Of a DNA stretch of 64,000 nucleotides, positions 9,234 to 18,400 are shown piece after piece. The notes beneath the pieces were generated by a model. The model was not told the DNA's origin. It was given only the letters and a program-made list of their open reading frames with translations, and made no database searches. The first letter of the stretch is position 1. Each line of letters starts with the position of its first letter. This stretch comes from an uncultured Verrucomicrobia subdivision 3 bacterium. Lineage in GTDB: Bacteria; Verrucomicrobiota; Verrucomicrobiia; Limisphaerales; UBA11358. The translations under genes and the position numbers were made by a program. The DNA is taken from positions 58,386-122,385 of the forward strand of contig CAIQKM010000062.1 in the NCBI GenBank assembly GCA_903872345.1, given 5' to 3'.

Positions 9234-9253
9234 GTTTTTGACCGTGCAAAAAA
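9234..9253 (-). promoter_or_regulatory. Candidate bEBP enhancer site (UAS) for the tetR-emrAB operon
   Basis: Plus-strand GTTTTTGACCGTGCAAAAAA has the core TTGACCGTGCAA, two changes from the perfect palindrome core TTGAACGTTCAA at 17163-17174. Its centre lies 85 bp upstream of the -24 element, as at the other four promoters. A second inverted repeat, CATTCGT with ACGAATG (about 9254-9277), adjoins it and could be a TetR operator. Confidence 0.55.
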
Positions 9254-9360
9254 CATTCGTCCGTTTTGGAACGAATGGGCGCGCGGCGAACGGCGGGAAT
9301 GCCGGCGCAATTTGCCGATGGACCACTCTGGAACGGACAGCGCAGGCGGTCGATGACAGC

Positions 9361-11010
9361 TTAGGAGGCTGGTTTTTCCGGCTTCTTCAAATTCCACTTT
9401 TTCATTTTGGCAAGCAGCGTGGTGGGCTTGATCCCAAAAAGTTCCGCCGCGCCATCGGGCCCCTTGATTTTCCAGTTGGCGGTTTCCAATGCCAGCAGGA
9501 GATTGTCGCGCTCAATGCGTTGGAGTTCCGGCTTGGAAAGGAATTGGTGCGGGGAAACTTTGCCTTTCGCTTGATCGGATTGAGGAGTGCCGCAGACGGC
9601 AGATGTCGCGGGCCCGGCAATGGGCAGGTCGAATTCCAAAACGCCGCCGCGCGCCAGAATCACGGCGCGTTCAATCACGTTGCGCAACTCCCGGACGTTG
9701 CCGGGCCAGTCGTAATTCTGGAGTTTGCTCAGCGCCGCCCCGGTCAGCCGCGGTTTGGCGCATTTCAGTTCCCGGGTCGAGAGTTCGACAAAATGTTTTG
9801 CCAGCAACGGAATATCATCCAGGCGTTCCCGCAGCGGCGGAACTTGAACGGGAAAAACATTAAGCCGGTAGAACAGATCTTCCCGGAACCGGCCGGCGGC
9901 CGCCTCTTTCTTCAAATCGCGATTGGTTGCGGCCACGATGCGCACGTCGGCCCGGCGGGTCCGATCGTCGCCGACCCGTTCATACCGCTTTTCCTGAAGC
10001 ACCCGCAGCAGCTTGCTTTGAATGTCCGGCGGAATTTCCCCCACTTCATCCAGTAAAATGGTTCCGCCTTCCGCCGTCTCAAATCTGCCGGCACGATCTT
10101 TGACCGCGCCCGTGAAGGATCCGCGCACGTGGCCGAATAATTCGCTTTCAAACAAATCACGGGGAATGGAGGCGCAATTCACCCGGACCAACGGGCCGTC
10201 TTTGCGTTGGCTGCGGCGGTGAATTTCGTGCGCCACCAATTCCTTGCCGGTGCCGGTCTCGCCAAGAATGAGCACGGAAGCTTCGGTCGGCGCCACCATG
10301 TCAATCTGGCTGACAATGTGCGTCAACGCGCCGCTTTGGCCGACGAGATCGCCGAAAGCTTTGGCCTGTTCCACTTCTTCCTGAAGATAGTTGTTATGCA
10401 GCTCCAGTTGTGCTTTAAGATGCTGGATCTCATCAAATGCCTGGGCGTGGGCCAGGGCCGCGCCGACGTGATCCGCAAAGACGCGTCCCCACGGCGTGAA
10501 TGACTCCGGCAGGACTTCACTGGCAAAACCCACCAACGCTCCGAGAACCTCCCCTTTAAATTCAATCGGTCGGATTCCGCATTCCAGGATGCGTTCATCC
10601 CTCAGCCACTCAAATCCGGCGGCGACCACCGGCTGCTGGCCGATGCTTTTTAGCTCGTTCAACTGGGCGGTGGTGACGGCTTCTCCCAGCGGGCCGTAGT
10701 TCAACGGCATGCGCGCATTAAGATCCTCGTAAGGCGGCGGTTCATTGGCAGGACTTGGAAGCGACCGGCCTCTGCCGGCAACCAGATGCAGGCAGCGGGA
10801 CTGGTCGGCACATTCGGACCGGTACCGGCAGGTCGCACACATGTCGCCTTTTTTAATCAGCCAGATCTGGCAGATCACAAATTCGGTCCGCTCCACCGCA
10901 CGTTCGACCACTTTCTTCAGGATCAACTCGACGGATCGCGTTTGCGCAATCTCCAAGAGTAACTGCACCCCAAAATGCTGATCGAACCGCTTGTCACTAG
11001 TTGGCTGCAT
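9361..11010 (-). CDS. Sigma-54-dependent activator with GAF sensor (bEBP 1)
   Basis: 549 residues. GAF domain (about 20-190), a short coiled linker (195-222), AAA+ domain with Walker A GETGTGKE (250-257), and a FIS-type HTH at the C-terminus. The sigma-54 contact loop reads GSFTGA, a natural variant of GAFTGA. The GAF domain carries Cys58-x2-Cys61-x5-Cys67-x5-Cys73, kept in the paralogue at 23325-24956, which suggests a metal or redox sensor. It activates sigma-54 RNA polymerase by ATP hydrolysis. It is divergent from the thioredoxin-like gene at 11197, whose promoter it probably drives. The start MQPTSDKRF matches the paralogue. Confidence 0.93.
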   Translation of the reverse strand: MQPTSDKRFDQHFGVQLLLEIAQTRSVELILKKVVERAVERTEFVICQIWLIKKGDMCATCRYRSECADQSRCLHLVAGRGRSLPSPANEPPPYEDLNARMPLNYGPLGEAVTTAQLNELKSIGQQPVVAAGFEWLRDERILECGIRPIEFKGEVLGALVGFASEVLPESFTPWGRVFADHVGAALAHAQAFDEIQHLKAQLELHNNYLQEEVEQAKAFGDLVGQSGALTHIVSQIDMVAPTEASVLILGETGTGKELVAHEIHRRSQRKDGPLVRVNCASIPRDLFESELFGHVRGSFTGAVKDRAGRFETAEGGTILLDEVGEIPPDIQSKLLRVLQEKRYERVGDDRTRRADVRIVAATNRDLKKEAAAGRFREDLFYRLNVFPVQVPPLRERLDDIPLLAKHFVELSTRELKCAKPRLTGAALSKLQNYDWPGNVRELRNVIERAVILARGGVLEFDLPIAGPATSAVCGTPQSDQAKGKVSPHQFLSKPELQRIERDNLLLALETANWKIKGPDGAAELFGIKPTTLLAKMKKWNLKKPEKPAS

Positions 11011-11061
11011 GGCAATGTGATACTGTCAAAAACCGCGCAGATTGCAACCGTAAGGACGATT

Positions 11062-11081
11062 TTTTGGCCGGGTTCAATTTT
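11062..11081 (+). promoter_or_regulatory. Candidate bEBP enhancer half-site (UAS) for the trx1 operon
   Basis: GTTCAATTTT at 11072-11081 matches nine of ten bases of the right half of the palindrome at 17159-17178; the left half is not conserved. The inferred centre is 86 bp upstream of the -24 element. Confidence 0.45.
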
Positions 11082-11155
11082 ATGACCGCCGCATGGTTTT
11101 TTCCGGCGATGCAGAAAATCCTTTCTATAAGCGCATTATCACTCCCTCGTCCGGT

Positions 11156-11171
11156 TGGCACGCGCCTTGCT
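11156..11171 (+). promoter_or_regulatory. Sigma-54 promoter of the trx1-patatin-glgP-pfk operon
   Basis: TGGCACGCGCCTTGCT matches the consensus TGGCAC-N5-TTGCW exactly, with GG and GC 10 bases apart. The predicted start of transcription is near 11182, 15 bases before the first gene. Confidence 0.88.
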
Positions 11172-11196
11172 TTTTACAATTCGCCACAGCCGATAA

Positions 11197-11538
11197 ATGA
11201 ATACTGTAAATGAACCCAAGCTGGTCGCCATCGCGGCCCAAAACTTCAAAGCGGAAGTTTTGGAATCGAAGCTGCCCGTGCTGGTTGAATTCTGGACCGG
11301 TTGGAGCCAGCCGTGTCAGATCTCCCATTCCGTGCTTCAATCCGTGGCCGGCGATCTCGCCGGAAAAATCAAGGTCGTGAAAATAAACGCGGACGACAGT
11401 CTCGAACTAAGTCTGGCATACGAAATTCAGTCCATTCCCACGCTGATTTATTTTGTCGATGGCAAGCCCCGCTTTCGCATCGTCGGCACCGCCAGCAAGG
11501 AGGCGATTCTGGCCAAACTCAAAGCCCTTTCCCAATGA
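11197..11538 (+). CDS. Thioredoxin-fold protein lacking the nucleophilic cysteine (copy 1)
   Basis: 113 residues, one thioredoxin domain. The usual WCGPC active site reads WSQPC: the first cysteine is Ser37 and only Cys40 is left. The cis-proline loop is intact (SIPTLIYF). It cannot act as a normal dithiol reductase; binding, monothiol chemistry or a chaperone role are open. Two paralogues (17304-17687 and 30445-30831) show the same change, and each is the first gene after a sigma-54 promoter. No clear Shine-Dalgarno. Confidence 0.88.
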   Translation: MNTVNEPKLVAIAAQNFKAEVLESKLPVLVEFWTGWSQPCQISHSVLQSVAGDLAGKIKVVKINADDSLELSLAYEIQSIPTLIYFVDGKPRFRIVGTASKEAILAKLKALSQ

Positions 11539-11983
11539 ACCTTCCGCCAAACCAATAGGCATGAATACAATTTTAATTGAAGACTGGCATGCGCCTGAAT
11601 TTCGGGTGAGAATCAACGCCATTCAAAATTGGCCGGAGCGGAACGGCCCGCGCCAATCGAGCTTCACCCCAACCTGCCGCCCAATTCATTGCCGGGCGCG
11701 ATTCGCCCTGTCCCGCCTTCGGTTTCATTGCAACACCAAGTTCTACCCGGCACTCGCTCATCACCTCTTTTGAAATCACCCTGGATTATAATCTATGCGC
11801 GTCATCATACCATGCACGGGCTTTTTTCCGGCCCGGTTATCCGCGCTAAAAAGGAGCCCGGTCTTTTTGCCGGTCAGGCCTTCAAAACCATCAAATGTAA
11901 ATATTAATATGACCGCCGCAGCCATCGATCTCACAGTTGCACTCCGATCCGCGAACGGATCGACCGGGGAATTTTAAGGCGCC
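11539..11983 (+). other. 445-base gap inside the trx1-patatin unit
   Basis: A 70-codon frame at 11561-11773 (start MNTILIEDWHAPEFRV) has no recognisable similarity or ribosome site. No second sigma-54 promoter is visible, so the downstream genes are probably read from 11156, or from a promoter type I cannot recognise. Confidence 0.4.
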
Positions 11984-13414
11984 ATGAGTTTGAAATATTC
12001 ATCACTGCTCCTGGCATTGGCACTGCTGGCCGGCGGGTGCGCCCATCATTCCGCCAACGCCCCATTGCAGACGACCGACGCCCGGGGAGGCTACCGCTTT
12101 CAGAATGCCACAGCGCAGACAAATGCCGATGATTTGTTGCTGCTGCTTGCGTTCTCCGGGGGCGGGACGCGCGCCGCCGCCCTGGCTTACGGCGCGCTCG
12201 AAGAACTGAGGAAAACGGAAGTGGGCCAGCCCGACGGCCGACACCCGCTCCTGAACGATGTGAATCTGATTTCCGCCGTGTCCGGCGGCAGCTTCACCGC
12301 CGCCTGCTACGCGCTTTGGGGCGACCGCATTTTCACTGATTTTGAACCGTACTTCCTGAAAAAGAAGGTCCAGACCGGGCTGTTTCTCCGGACGCTGGAG
12401 CCGTGGAACCAAATCCGCATGGCCTCGCCGAAATTCGGGCGGAGCGACCTGGCGGCGGAGTATTACGATCATCTGCTTTTCAAGGGGGCGACCTTTGCGG
12501 ATTTGGCCTCCCGGGCCGGCCGGCCATTTCTAAGCATCAATGCCACCGATCTTGGTTCGGGCGCGCGGTTTGAATTTACCCAGGATGAGTTTGACCTGCT
12601 GCACTCCGACCTGGCGAGCTTTCCCATTTCCCGCGCCGTGGCCGCCTCCTCGGCGTTCCCGGTGCTGCTGTCGCCGGTGGTGCTCAAGAACTATTCTGCG
12701 GGGCAATCGCAACCCGAACCGGAATGGGTTCAGGAGATCATGCGTGATCCGGCGTCATCAAGCCGGCTGCGTTACGTGGCGGCCAAGGCGGCGTCCTACG
12801 CGGACGGGCGCCGGCGGTTCATCCACTTGCTCGACGGCGGCCTGTCCGACGATCTCGGATTGCGGGGTATCCTCGACCGGGCCATCGCCCGCGAACAGTC
12901 CTCGCATATGCCCGGCGTACCCTGGCAAATGCCCCGCCGCGTCGCCTTGGTGGTCGTTGACGCGCACACGGACAAAGACTACGGCTGGGACGCCCAAGAC
13001 CGCCCGCTGCTTGGCCGGAAAGCGCTGCTCGGCTCCATTGGCCAGGCGGTGGTGAGCCGTTATTCCTTCGAAACCATTGAATTGTTCCGGGAAGCCATGG
13101 CGCGCCTTTCCCGTGAGCGGACCGGCCCGGAGGGTTCGTCCTCGCCTCCCGTCAACACCTATGTGATCGAGTTGCATTTCAATGAACTGCCCGACCCGGC
13201 CGAGCGCCGCTTCTTCAACGCCGTGCCCACGTCCCTCGAACTGGCCCCGGATACGGTGGACCGTTTGCGGCGGCTGGCCGCCCGCGAACTGGCCGACAAT
13301 CCGGAATATGGCCGGCTGGTGGCCGACCTGCGGAACCAGCCGGGCAAACCCGGTTTGCCAACCCGTCCCTCGCTCGCCGCCGCGCAAGTTGCAACACCCG
13401 CCGCAAAACCATGA
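11984..13414 (+). CDS. Patatin-like phospholipase lipoprotein
   Basis: 476 residues. Signal peptide with lipobox LAGGC (Cys19), so membrane-anchored in the periplasm. The patatin fold shows the oxyanion loop SGGGTRAA (58-65), the nucleophile elbow AVSGGS with Ser100, and the catalytic Asp284 in LLDGGLSDD. Family members hydrolyse acyl chains of phospholipids; an envelope phospholipid is the likely substrate. Its last codon overlaps the start of glgP (ATGA), indicating translational coupling of a lipase with glycogen breakdown, which is unusual. Confidence 0.88.
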   Translation: MSLKYSSLLLALALLAGGCAHHSANAPLQTTDARGGYRFQNATAQTNADDLLLLLAFSGGGTRAAALAYGALEELRKTEVGQPDGRHPLLNDVNLISAVSGGSFTAACYALWGDRIFTDFEPYFLKKKVQTGLFLRTLEPWNQIRMASPKFGRSDLAAEYYDHLLFKGATFADLASRAGRPFLSINATDLGSGARFEFTQDEFDLLHSDLASFPISRAVAASSAFPVLLSPVVLKNYSAGQSQPEPEWVQEIMRDPASSSRLRYVAAKAASYADGRRRFIHLLDGGLSDDLGLRGILDRAIAREQSSHMPGVPWQMPRRVALVVVDAHTDKDYGWDAQDRPLLGRKALLGSIGQAVVSRYSFETIELFREAMARLSRERTGPEGSSSPPVNTYVIELHFNELPDPAERRFFNAVPTSLELAPDTVDRLRRLAARELADNPEYGRLVADLRNQPGKPGLPTRPSLAAAQVATPAAKP

Positions 13415-15903
13415 ACCACCCCCCCATGAAAAGCAGACCCGAAACCATGCCATCGCCCGTCAAACCTTACGCCGGCGGGCCGGTCAAATTATCCGGCAAC
13501 CCCAACGCGCTCTATGAACGGCACGTTGCGTTTGACCAAGTCGTCGCGGAAACGGAAACCACCGCCCGCGACAAATTTGAAGCCATCGCGCGTTCCGTGC
13601 GCGATCTGCTTTCGCAACGCTGGCTGAAAACCGAGCGGCATTACCAGCAACACAACGCCAAACGCGTTTATTACCTCTCGATGGAATTTTTGATCGGCCG
13701 CGCCCTGGCCAACAACATCGCCAATCTCCGAATTGACCCGGAAGCGCAACAATTCGTCGAGCAGCACGCGCTTGATCCGCTCCAGATCATCGAGCAGGAG
13801 CCGGACGCCGGCCTCGGCAACGGCGGTTTGGGCCGGCTGGCGGCGTGTTTTCTGGATTCGATGGCGACCCTCGGCATTGCCGGCATGGGCTATGGCCTGC
13901 GCTATGACTACGGCATTTTCCGGCAAAGCATCCGGGACGGCTGGCAGGCCGAACAGCCCGACCACTGGCTCGCCCGGCCCGATCCGTGGGAAGTGGCGCG
14001 GCCCAACGAAGCCGTGGAAGTGAAGCTCAACGTGTCGTTCGAAATTCGCAACGGCACGCTGTGCGTGGTCCATGGCCGCCCGTCCTCGCTGATCGGCATT
14101 CCCCATGACCGGCCCGTGGTCGGCTATGGCGGCAAAACCATCAACACCTTGCGCCTGTGGGCGGCCAAAGCGCCAAACTCCTTCGACTTCGCCCAATTCA
14201 GCAGCGGCGATTTCGTCGGCGCGCTGGCTGAAACGCTCACCGCCGAAACCTTCACGCGCGTTTTGTACCCGGACGACCACACAACGGAAGGCAAAGGCCT
14301 GCGTTTCCTGCAGGAATACTTTCTGGTCGCGTGCTCGCTGGCCGACCTGATCCGCCGCTTCCGCGCCGCCGGCAACGACTGGTCCGCGCTGCCCGACAAG
14401 GCCGCCATCCAGCTCAACGACACGCATCCCGCCATCGCGGTGCCGGAGTTGATGCGGCTGCTGCTGGACGAGGCGAAACTGAGTTGGCCGGACGCCTGGA
14501 CGCTCACGCAACGCACGCTGGCTTACACAAATCACACCCTGTTGCCCGAAGCGCTGGAGAAATGGCCGGTGCAGTGGTTCCAGGATTTGCTGCCGCGCCA
14601 GCTCGAAATCATTTACGAAATCAACCGCCGGTTCCTGGATGAAGTGCGCCTGCGGTCGCCCGGCGACGAAGGCCGCATCGCGCGCGTCAGCCTCATTGAA
14701 GAAGGCGCGTGCCGGCAAGTCCGCATGGCGCACCTCGCCATCGTCGGCTCCCACAGCACCAACGGCGTGGCCGCGCTGCATTCCGAACTGCTCAAGCAGC
14801 GGGTGGTGGCGGATTTTGCGGCAATGTATCCCGAACGGTTCAACAACAAAACCAACGGCGTCACCCCGCGCCGCTGGCTGTTGCTGGCCAACCCCTCGCT
14901 GGCGGCGGTCATCACCGAAGCCATCGGCGACGGATGGATTGCCGACCTCGCGCAACTGGAAAAATTGAAACCGCTCGCCGGCGACCGCGCGTTTGGCGCC
15001 GCCGTGACCGCCGCCAAACGCCACGCCAAGCTGCGCTTCATTGACTGGCTTGGCCGGCCCGGAATTGATCCCGACACGATTTTCGACTCGCAAATCAAGC
15101 GCATCCACGAATACAAACGGCAGCTCTTGAACGCGCTGCACGTCGTGGTGCTCTACCACCGCCTGCGCGAAAACCCGCGGCTCGACGTGCCGCCGCGCAC
15201 CTTCTTCTTCGCCGGCAAGGCCGCGCCCGCCTACCACTTTGCCAAGCTGGTCATTAAATTCATCAACAACCTCGCCGGCACGCTTGATGGCGATCCGGCC
15301 AGCCAGGGCCGCCTCAAGGTCGTCTTCGTGCCGGACTACCGCGTCTCCGTGGCCGAGTATCTGGTTCCCGCCAGCGATGTGTCCGAGCAGATCTCGACGG
15401 CCGGGTACGAAGCGAGCGGCACCAGCAACATGAAATTCATGATGAACGGCGCGCTGACCATCGGCACGCGCGACGGGGCCACCATTGAAATGGCCGAAGC
15501 CGCCGGCGAAGACAACTTTTTCCTGTTCGGCCTGAACGCGGAAGAGGTCGAGGGCGGCCGCGGCTGGTATAACCCGCGCTGGCACTATGAGAACGAACCC
15601 GAAACCCGCGCCGCGCTCGACCTGATCGCCGGCAATCATTTCAGCCGGAACGAACCCGGCATCTTCAAGCCCATCCTTGATGCGCTGCTGCAATACGGCG
15701 ACCACTACCGGCATCTGGCCGACCTCGCCGGTTATGCCCAGGCCCAGCAACGGCTGGGGGAATTGTATGCCGACCAGCCGGCCTGGACGCGCAAGACCAT
15801 CCTGAACCTCGCCGCCTCCGGCCGGTTTTCCAGCGATCGGACCGTTGCCGAGTATGCGCGGGAAATCTGGCGCGCCGAACCATTTTTGAACAAACAACCA
15901 TGA
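13411..15903 (+). CDS. glgP: Glycogen/alpha-glucan phosphorylase
   Basis: 830 residues, full family length. Releases glucose 1-phosphate from glycogen using phosphate and pyridoxal phosphate. Seen: the RVYYLSMEFLIGRAL block, GLGNGGLGRLAACFLDSMAT, QLNDTHPAIAVPELMR, and the cofactor site EASGTSNMKFMMNGALTIGT with Lys675 as the Schiff-base lysine. It starts inside the patatin stop (ATGA) and ends in an ATGA overlap with the phosphofructokinase gene, so the three genes are translated as a unit. Feeds glycolysis during the sigma-54 response. Confidence 0.96.
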   Translation: MNHPPMKSRPETMPSPVKPYAGGPVKLSGNPNALYERHVAFDQVVAETETTARDKFEAIARSVRDLLSQRWLKTERHYQQHNAKRVYYLSMEFLIGRALANNIANLRIDPEAQQFVEQHALDPLQIIEQEPDAGLGNGGLGRLAACFLDSMATLGIAGMGYGLRYDYGIFRQSIRDGWQAEQPDHWLARPDPWEVARPNEAVEVKLNVSFEIRNGTLCVVHGRPSSLIGIPHDRPVVGYGGKTINTLRLWAAKAPNSFDFAQFSSGDFVGALAETLTAETFTRVLYPDDHTTEGKGLRFLQEYFLVACSLADLIRRFRAAGNDWSALPDKAAIQLNDTHPAIAVPELMRLLLDEAKLSWPDAWTLTQRTLAYTNHTLLPEALEKWPVQWFQDLLPRQLEIIYEINRRFLDEVRLRSPGDEGRIARVSLIEEGACRQVRMAHLAIVGSHSTNGVAALHSELLKQRVVADFAAMYPERFNNKTNGVTPRRWLLLANPSLAAVITEAIGDGWIADLAQLEKLKPLAGDRAFGAAVTAAKRHAKLRFIDWLGRPGIDPDTIFDSQIKRIHEYKRQLLNALHVVVLYHRLRENPRLDVPPRTFFFAGKAAPAYHFAKLVIKFINNLAGTLDGDPASQGRLKVVFVPDYRVSVAEYLVPASDVSEQISTAGYEASGTSNMKFMMNGALTIGTRDGATIEMAEAAGEDNFFLFGLNAEEVEGGRGWYNPRWHYENEPETRAALDLIAGNHFSRNEPGIFKPILDALLQYGDHYRHLADLAGYAQAQQRLGELYADQPAWTRKTILNLAASGRFSSDRTVAEYAREIWRAEPFLNKQP

Positions 15904-17021
15904 ACACATCCTTGCACCCCTTCAAACGAATTGCCATCAACACCGGCGGCGGCGACGCGCCGGGACTGAATGCCGTCATCCATGCGGCCGTCCATGCCGC
16001 CCACACCCACGGCTGGGAAATCCACGGCATCTTGGACGGACTCGACGGCTTGCTCCATCCCGAAAACTATCCCGACGGCGGGGTGATCAAACTGACGCGC
16101 CCCTTCGTACGCAACATCGCGCACCTCGGCGGCACCATTCTGGGCACCAGCAATCACGGCAATCCCTTCAAAACGCGCGTGCCGCAGCCGGATGGTTCGT
16201 TCACGGAAATTGACCGCAGCGACGAAGTGGTGCGCCGCTTCCGGGAACACCGACTCGACGCGCTCATTGCTGTCGGCGGCGACGGGTCGCTCAATATCGC
16301 GCACGACTTGAACAAAAAGGGGCTGCGCGTCATCGGCGTGCCCAAGACCATTGACAACGACCTGGAATGCACGATGACCACGTTCGGCTTCGACAGCGCC
16401 GTGTCCTTTGCGACCGAGTGCATTGACCGCCTGCATTTCACCGCCGAATCGCACCGGCGGGTGATGGTGGTGGAAGTAATGGGCCGGTATGCGGGGTGGC
16501 TGGCGTTGCGGGCCGGCATCGCCGGCCGCGCGGATGCGATCCTGATTCCGGAAATCCCTTACGACATCGCCAAAATCGCCGCGCACATCAAACGCAAGAC
16601 CTCAAGCCGCGACCGGCAATACGCCATCGTCGTTGTAGCCGAAGGCGCGAAGCCCCTCGGCGGCGGAGTAACCTTGAAGGAAGCGGCCAGCGCCGGCCAT
16701 GCCGAACGACTCGGCGGCGTGGGCGAAATCGTGGCCGACCGGTTGCAGAAATTGACCGGCAAGGAATCGCGCACGGTGGTGCTCGGCCATCTGTTGCGCG
16801 GCGGCCAGCCGACTTCGCTCGACCGCTCGCTGGGATTGAACTTTGGCGCGGCCGCGGTGCGCGCCCTGGCTGAAGGTCACGACGGCGTGATGGTGGCCCT
16901 CAACCCGCCGCGCATTGATTACGTTCCGCTGCGGGTGGCGACGGCCAAGCTCAAGCTCGTTTCCCCGGACGACTACGGCGTAATGACCGCGCGCACATTG
17001 GACATTTCATTTGGCGAGTGA
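15900..17021 (+). CDS. pfkA: 6-phosphofructokinase
   Basis: 373 residues. Phosphorylates fructose 6-phosphate. Seen: the phosphate-binding loop NTGGGDAPGLNAVI, GGDGSLNIA, the catalytic PKTIDNDLECT (proton-accepting Asp in TIDND), and MGRYAGWLAL. The two phosphoryl-donor positions give a mixed signature: Gly in GGDGS is typical of ATP enzymes, while Lys in PKTIDND is typical of pyrophosphate enzymes. This combination is known in ATP-using members of the PPi-like branch, so ATP is more likely but unproven. Translationally coupled to glgP. Confidence 0.92.
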   Translation: MNTSLHPFKRIAINTGGGDAPGLNAVIHAAVHAAHTHGWEIHGILDGLDGLLHPENYPDGGVIKLTRPFVRNIAHLGGTILGTSNHGNPFKTRVPQPDGSFTEIDRSDEVVRRFREHRLDALIAVGGDGSLNIAHDLNKKGLRVIGVPKTIDNDLECTMTTFGFDSAVSFATECIDRLHFTAESHRRVMVVEVMGRYAGWLALRAGIAGRADAILIPEIPYDIAKIAAHIKRKTSSRDRQYAIVVVAEGAKPLGGGVTLKEAASAGHAERLGGVGEIVADRLQKLTGKESRTVVLGHLLRGGQPTSLDRSLGLNFGAAAVRALAEGHDGVMVALNPPRIDYVPLRVATAKLKLVSPDDYGVMTARTLDISFGE

Positions 17022-17158
17022 TGCGTTTCAGCCGGCATATTTTTCGCGCCGCCACGGCGGTCTCGTCGTTGGGGTGGTCTCGGGCGGTTGCCGGTGCTAC
17101 CGGAATGATACCGAGGCTTGCCCCATTCGTCGCAAATCAGGCCCGCGGGTCCGAACAT

Positions 17159-17178
17159 AATATTGAACGTTCAATATT
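17159..17178 (+). promoter_or_regulatory. Perfect 20-bp palindromic enhancer (UAS) of the trx2 operon
   Basis: AATATTGAACGTTCAATATT, an uninterrupted perfect palindrome in GC-rich surroundings. Its centre is 87 bp upstream of the -24 element of the promoter at 17254. It is the reference site for the set at 9234, 11062, 25010 and 30303. Confidence 0.8.
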
Positions 17179-17253
17179 CCAACCCGCGCAACCGGGCGGT
17201 GATTGTAATGTTAATTGCTTGATTCTAGCGGGTTGCCGGGCCGGTTGGCCGGT

Positions 17254-17269
17254 TGGCATGGTTATTGCC
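17254..17269 (+). promoter_or_regulatory. Sigma-54 promoter of the trx2-PPK2 operon
   Basis: TGGCATGGTTATTGCC, with GG and GC exactly 10 bases apart. Predicted transcription start near 17280; the ribosome site GGGTGGA (from 17288) and the ATG at 17304 follow. Confidence 0.8.
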
Positions 17270-17303
17270 ACAGTGATTACTTGTCTGGGTGGAATGCAAA
17301 ATT

Positions 17304-17687
17304 ATGAATGCTGAACAAGTCCGGGTAGTTGAGAGCGGCGAGGCCAACTTTGAAGCGGATGTGCTGCAAGCCGACCAAGCCACACTGGTGGTGTTTTGGG
17401 CGCCGTGGAGTCGGCCGTGTCAGGCCATCCAGCCGGTGTTGGGCGAGTTGGCGCATGCTTGCGCGGAAACTTCCAAAGTGGTCCGGGTCAATCTGGACGA
17501 GCATCCCGGTCTGGGCCGGCGATATGAAATTGATTTCATTCCCACGTGGGTTTGTTTTGTGGCTGGCAACGAACGGGCGCGCGCCGTCGGCCCGCTCAGC
17601 AAAGAGGCGATCCTTTCCAAAATGTTGTCCCAGGCCGGGCCGAACCGGACCGGCCATGCGTTCCAATGCGGTGAAAATCAAGCATGA
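17304..17687 (+). CDS. Thioredoxin-fold protein lacking the nucleophilic cysteine (copy 2)
   Basis: 127 residues. The active site reads FWAPWSRPCQ, with Ser36 in place of the first cysteine and Cys39 kept; the cis-Pro loop is FIPTWVCF. The C-terminal tail (after KMLSQ) is longer than in copy 1 and holds an extra cysteine. The start MNAEQVRVVE aligns with the paralogues; an upstream ATG at 17289 would sit in the ribosome site. First gene of an operon that runs to PPK2 and TetR2. Confidence 0.88.
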   Translation: MNAEQVRVVESGEANFEADVLQADQATLVVFWAPWSRPCQAIQPVLGELAHACAETSKVVRVNLDEHPGLGRRYEIDFIPTWVCFVAGNERARAVGPLSKEAILSKMLSQAGPNRTGHAFQCGENQA

Positions 17688-17694
17688 TACGATT

Positions 17695-17922
17695 ATGAAA
17701 AATACCATGAAAAGCGGCAGACTTCACACCTACCAGCGCAGCAGCGCGCGCCCGACTGACGGGGCCGGTTTACCGGCGAACCCGTTGCGGCCCGCGCCTG
17801 CGGCGGAGCAAATCCGGCAACGGGCTTATGATATCCATCAGGCCCGCGGCGGCGGCCCGGGCCATGAACTGGACGACTGGCTCCAGGCGGAACAGGAACT
17901 GAAACAGGCACGCGGAAACTGA
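17695..17922 (+). CDS. DUF2934 small protein
   Basis: 75 residues. The C-terminal half reads IRQRAYDIHQARGGGPGHEL then DDWLQAEQELKQ, the DUF2934 signature, usually found in short proteins of unknown function in Acidobacteria, Verrucomicrobia and Proteobacteria. The N-terminal part is low-complexity. It lies 7 bases after trx2, in the same operon. A weaker relative is at 31654-31836. Confidence 0.75.
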   Translation: MKNTMKSGRLHTYQRSSARPTDGAGLPANPLRPAPAAEQIRQRAYDIHQARGGGPGHELDDWLQAEQELKQARGN

Positions 17923-17983
17923 ACCGCGCCCCGCCGCCGGGCGAATCGGCGCGGGGAATCGAAATTCATATTGGAGAATCAAC

Positions 17984-18400
17984 ATGTCCTACTTCATCAA
18001 TCCGGTCGAAGCCGACCAGTGTATTTTTCTTGAATACGAGGGCACGGTGCCGCCCAGGCAGGTCATCGCCGCCCGGGACAGCGCGGCCGGACTGCTGGCC
18101 GCCCGGCGGTGGAACCGGATTGTGGCGGACATCACGGAGATCCGCACCCTGCCGCTGACGCGGGAATTTTTTATCCTGTATGTCCTGGTCCGCGGTCTGG
18201 CCCGTAAAATACCGCCGAGCGCCCGGGTGGCGCTGGTGATCCGACCGGAACAAGAACTGCAGGCGCGGTTCATTGAGAGTGTCGCCCGCAAGGACGGGGT
18301 GTTTCTGACCTGCTTTTTCGATCCCGAAGCCGCCACCGCCTGGGTGAAAGGGATGAATTCGCCGGACGCGAAGCTGGCAACCACAGGAGCTCCGCCATGA
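17984..18400 (+). CDS. STAS/SpoIIAA-like protein (copy 1)
   Basis: 138 residues with no membrane segment. N-terminus MSYFINPVEADQCIFLEYEG, then RRWNRIVADITEIRTLP, and a C-terminal CFFDPEAATAWVKG: the layout of SpoIIAA-like STAS proteins, which are cytoplasmic and often membrane-associated. Paralogous to 21299-21673. A Shine-Dalgarno (TTGGAGAATCAAC) precedes it. A ligand- or partner-binding regulatory role is likely; I cannot name the partner. Confidence 0.7.
   Translation: MSYFINPVEADQCIFLEYEGTVPPRQVIAARDSAAGLLAARRWNRIVADITEIRTLPLTREFFILYVLVRGLARKIPPSARVALVIRPEQELQARFIESVARKDGVFLTCFFDPEAATAWVKGMNSPDAKLATTGAPP

Noticed and set aside
13489..15909. 806-codon open frame on the minus strand
   Set aside because: Antisense of glgP, a product of high GC at third positions.
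17018..17314. 98-codon frame after pfkA
   Set aside because: It runs through the palindromic UAS and the sigma-54 promoter, with no similarity to any family I know.
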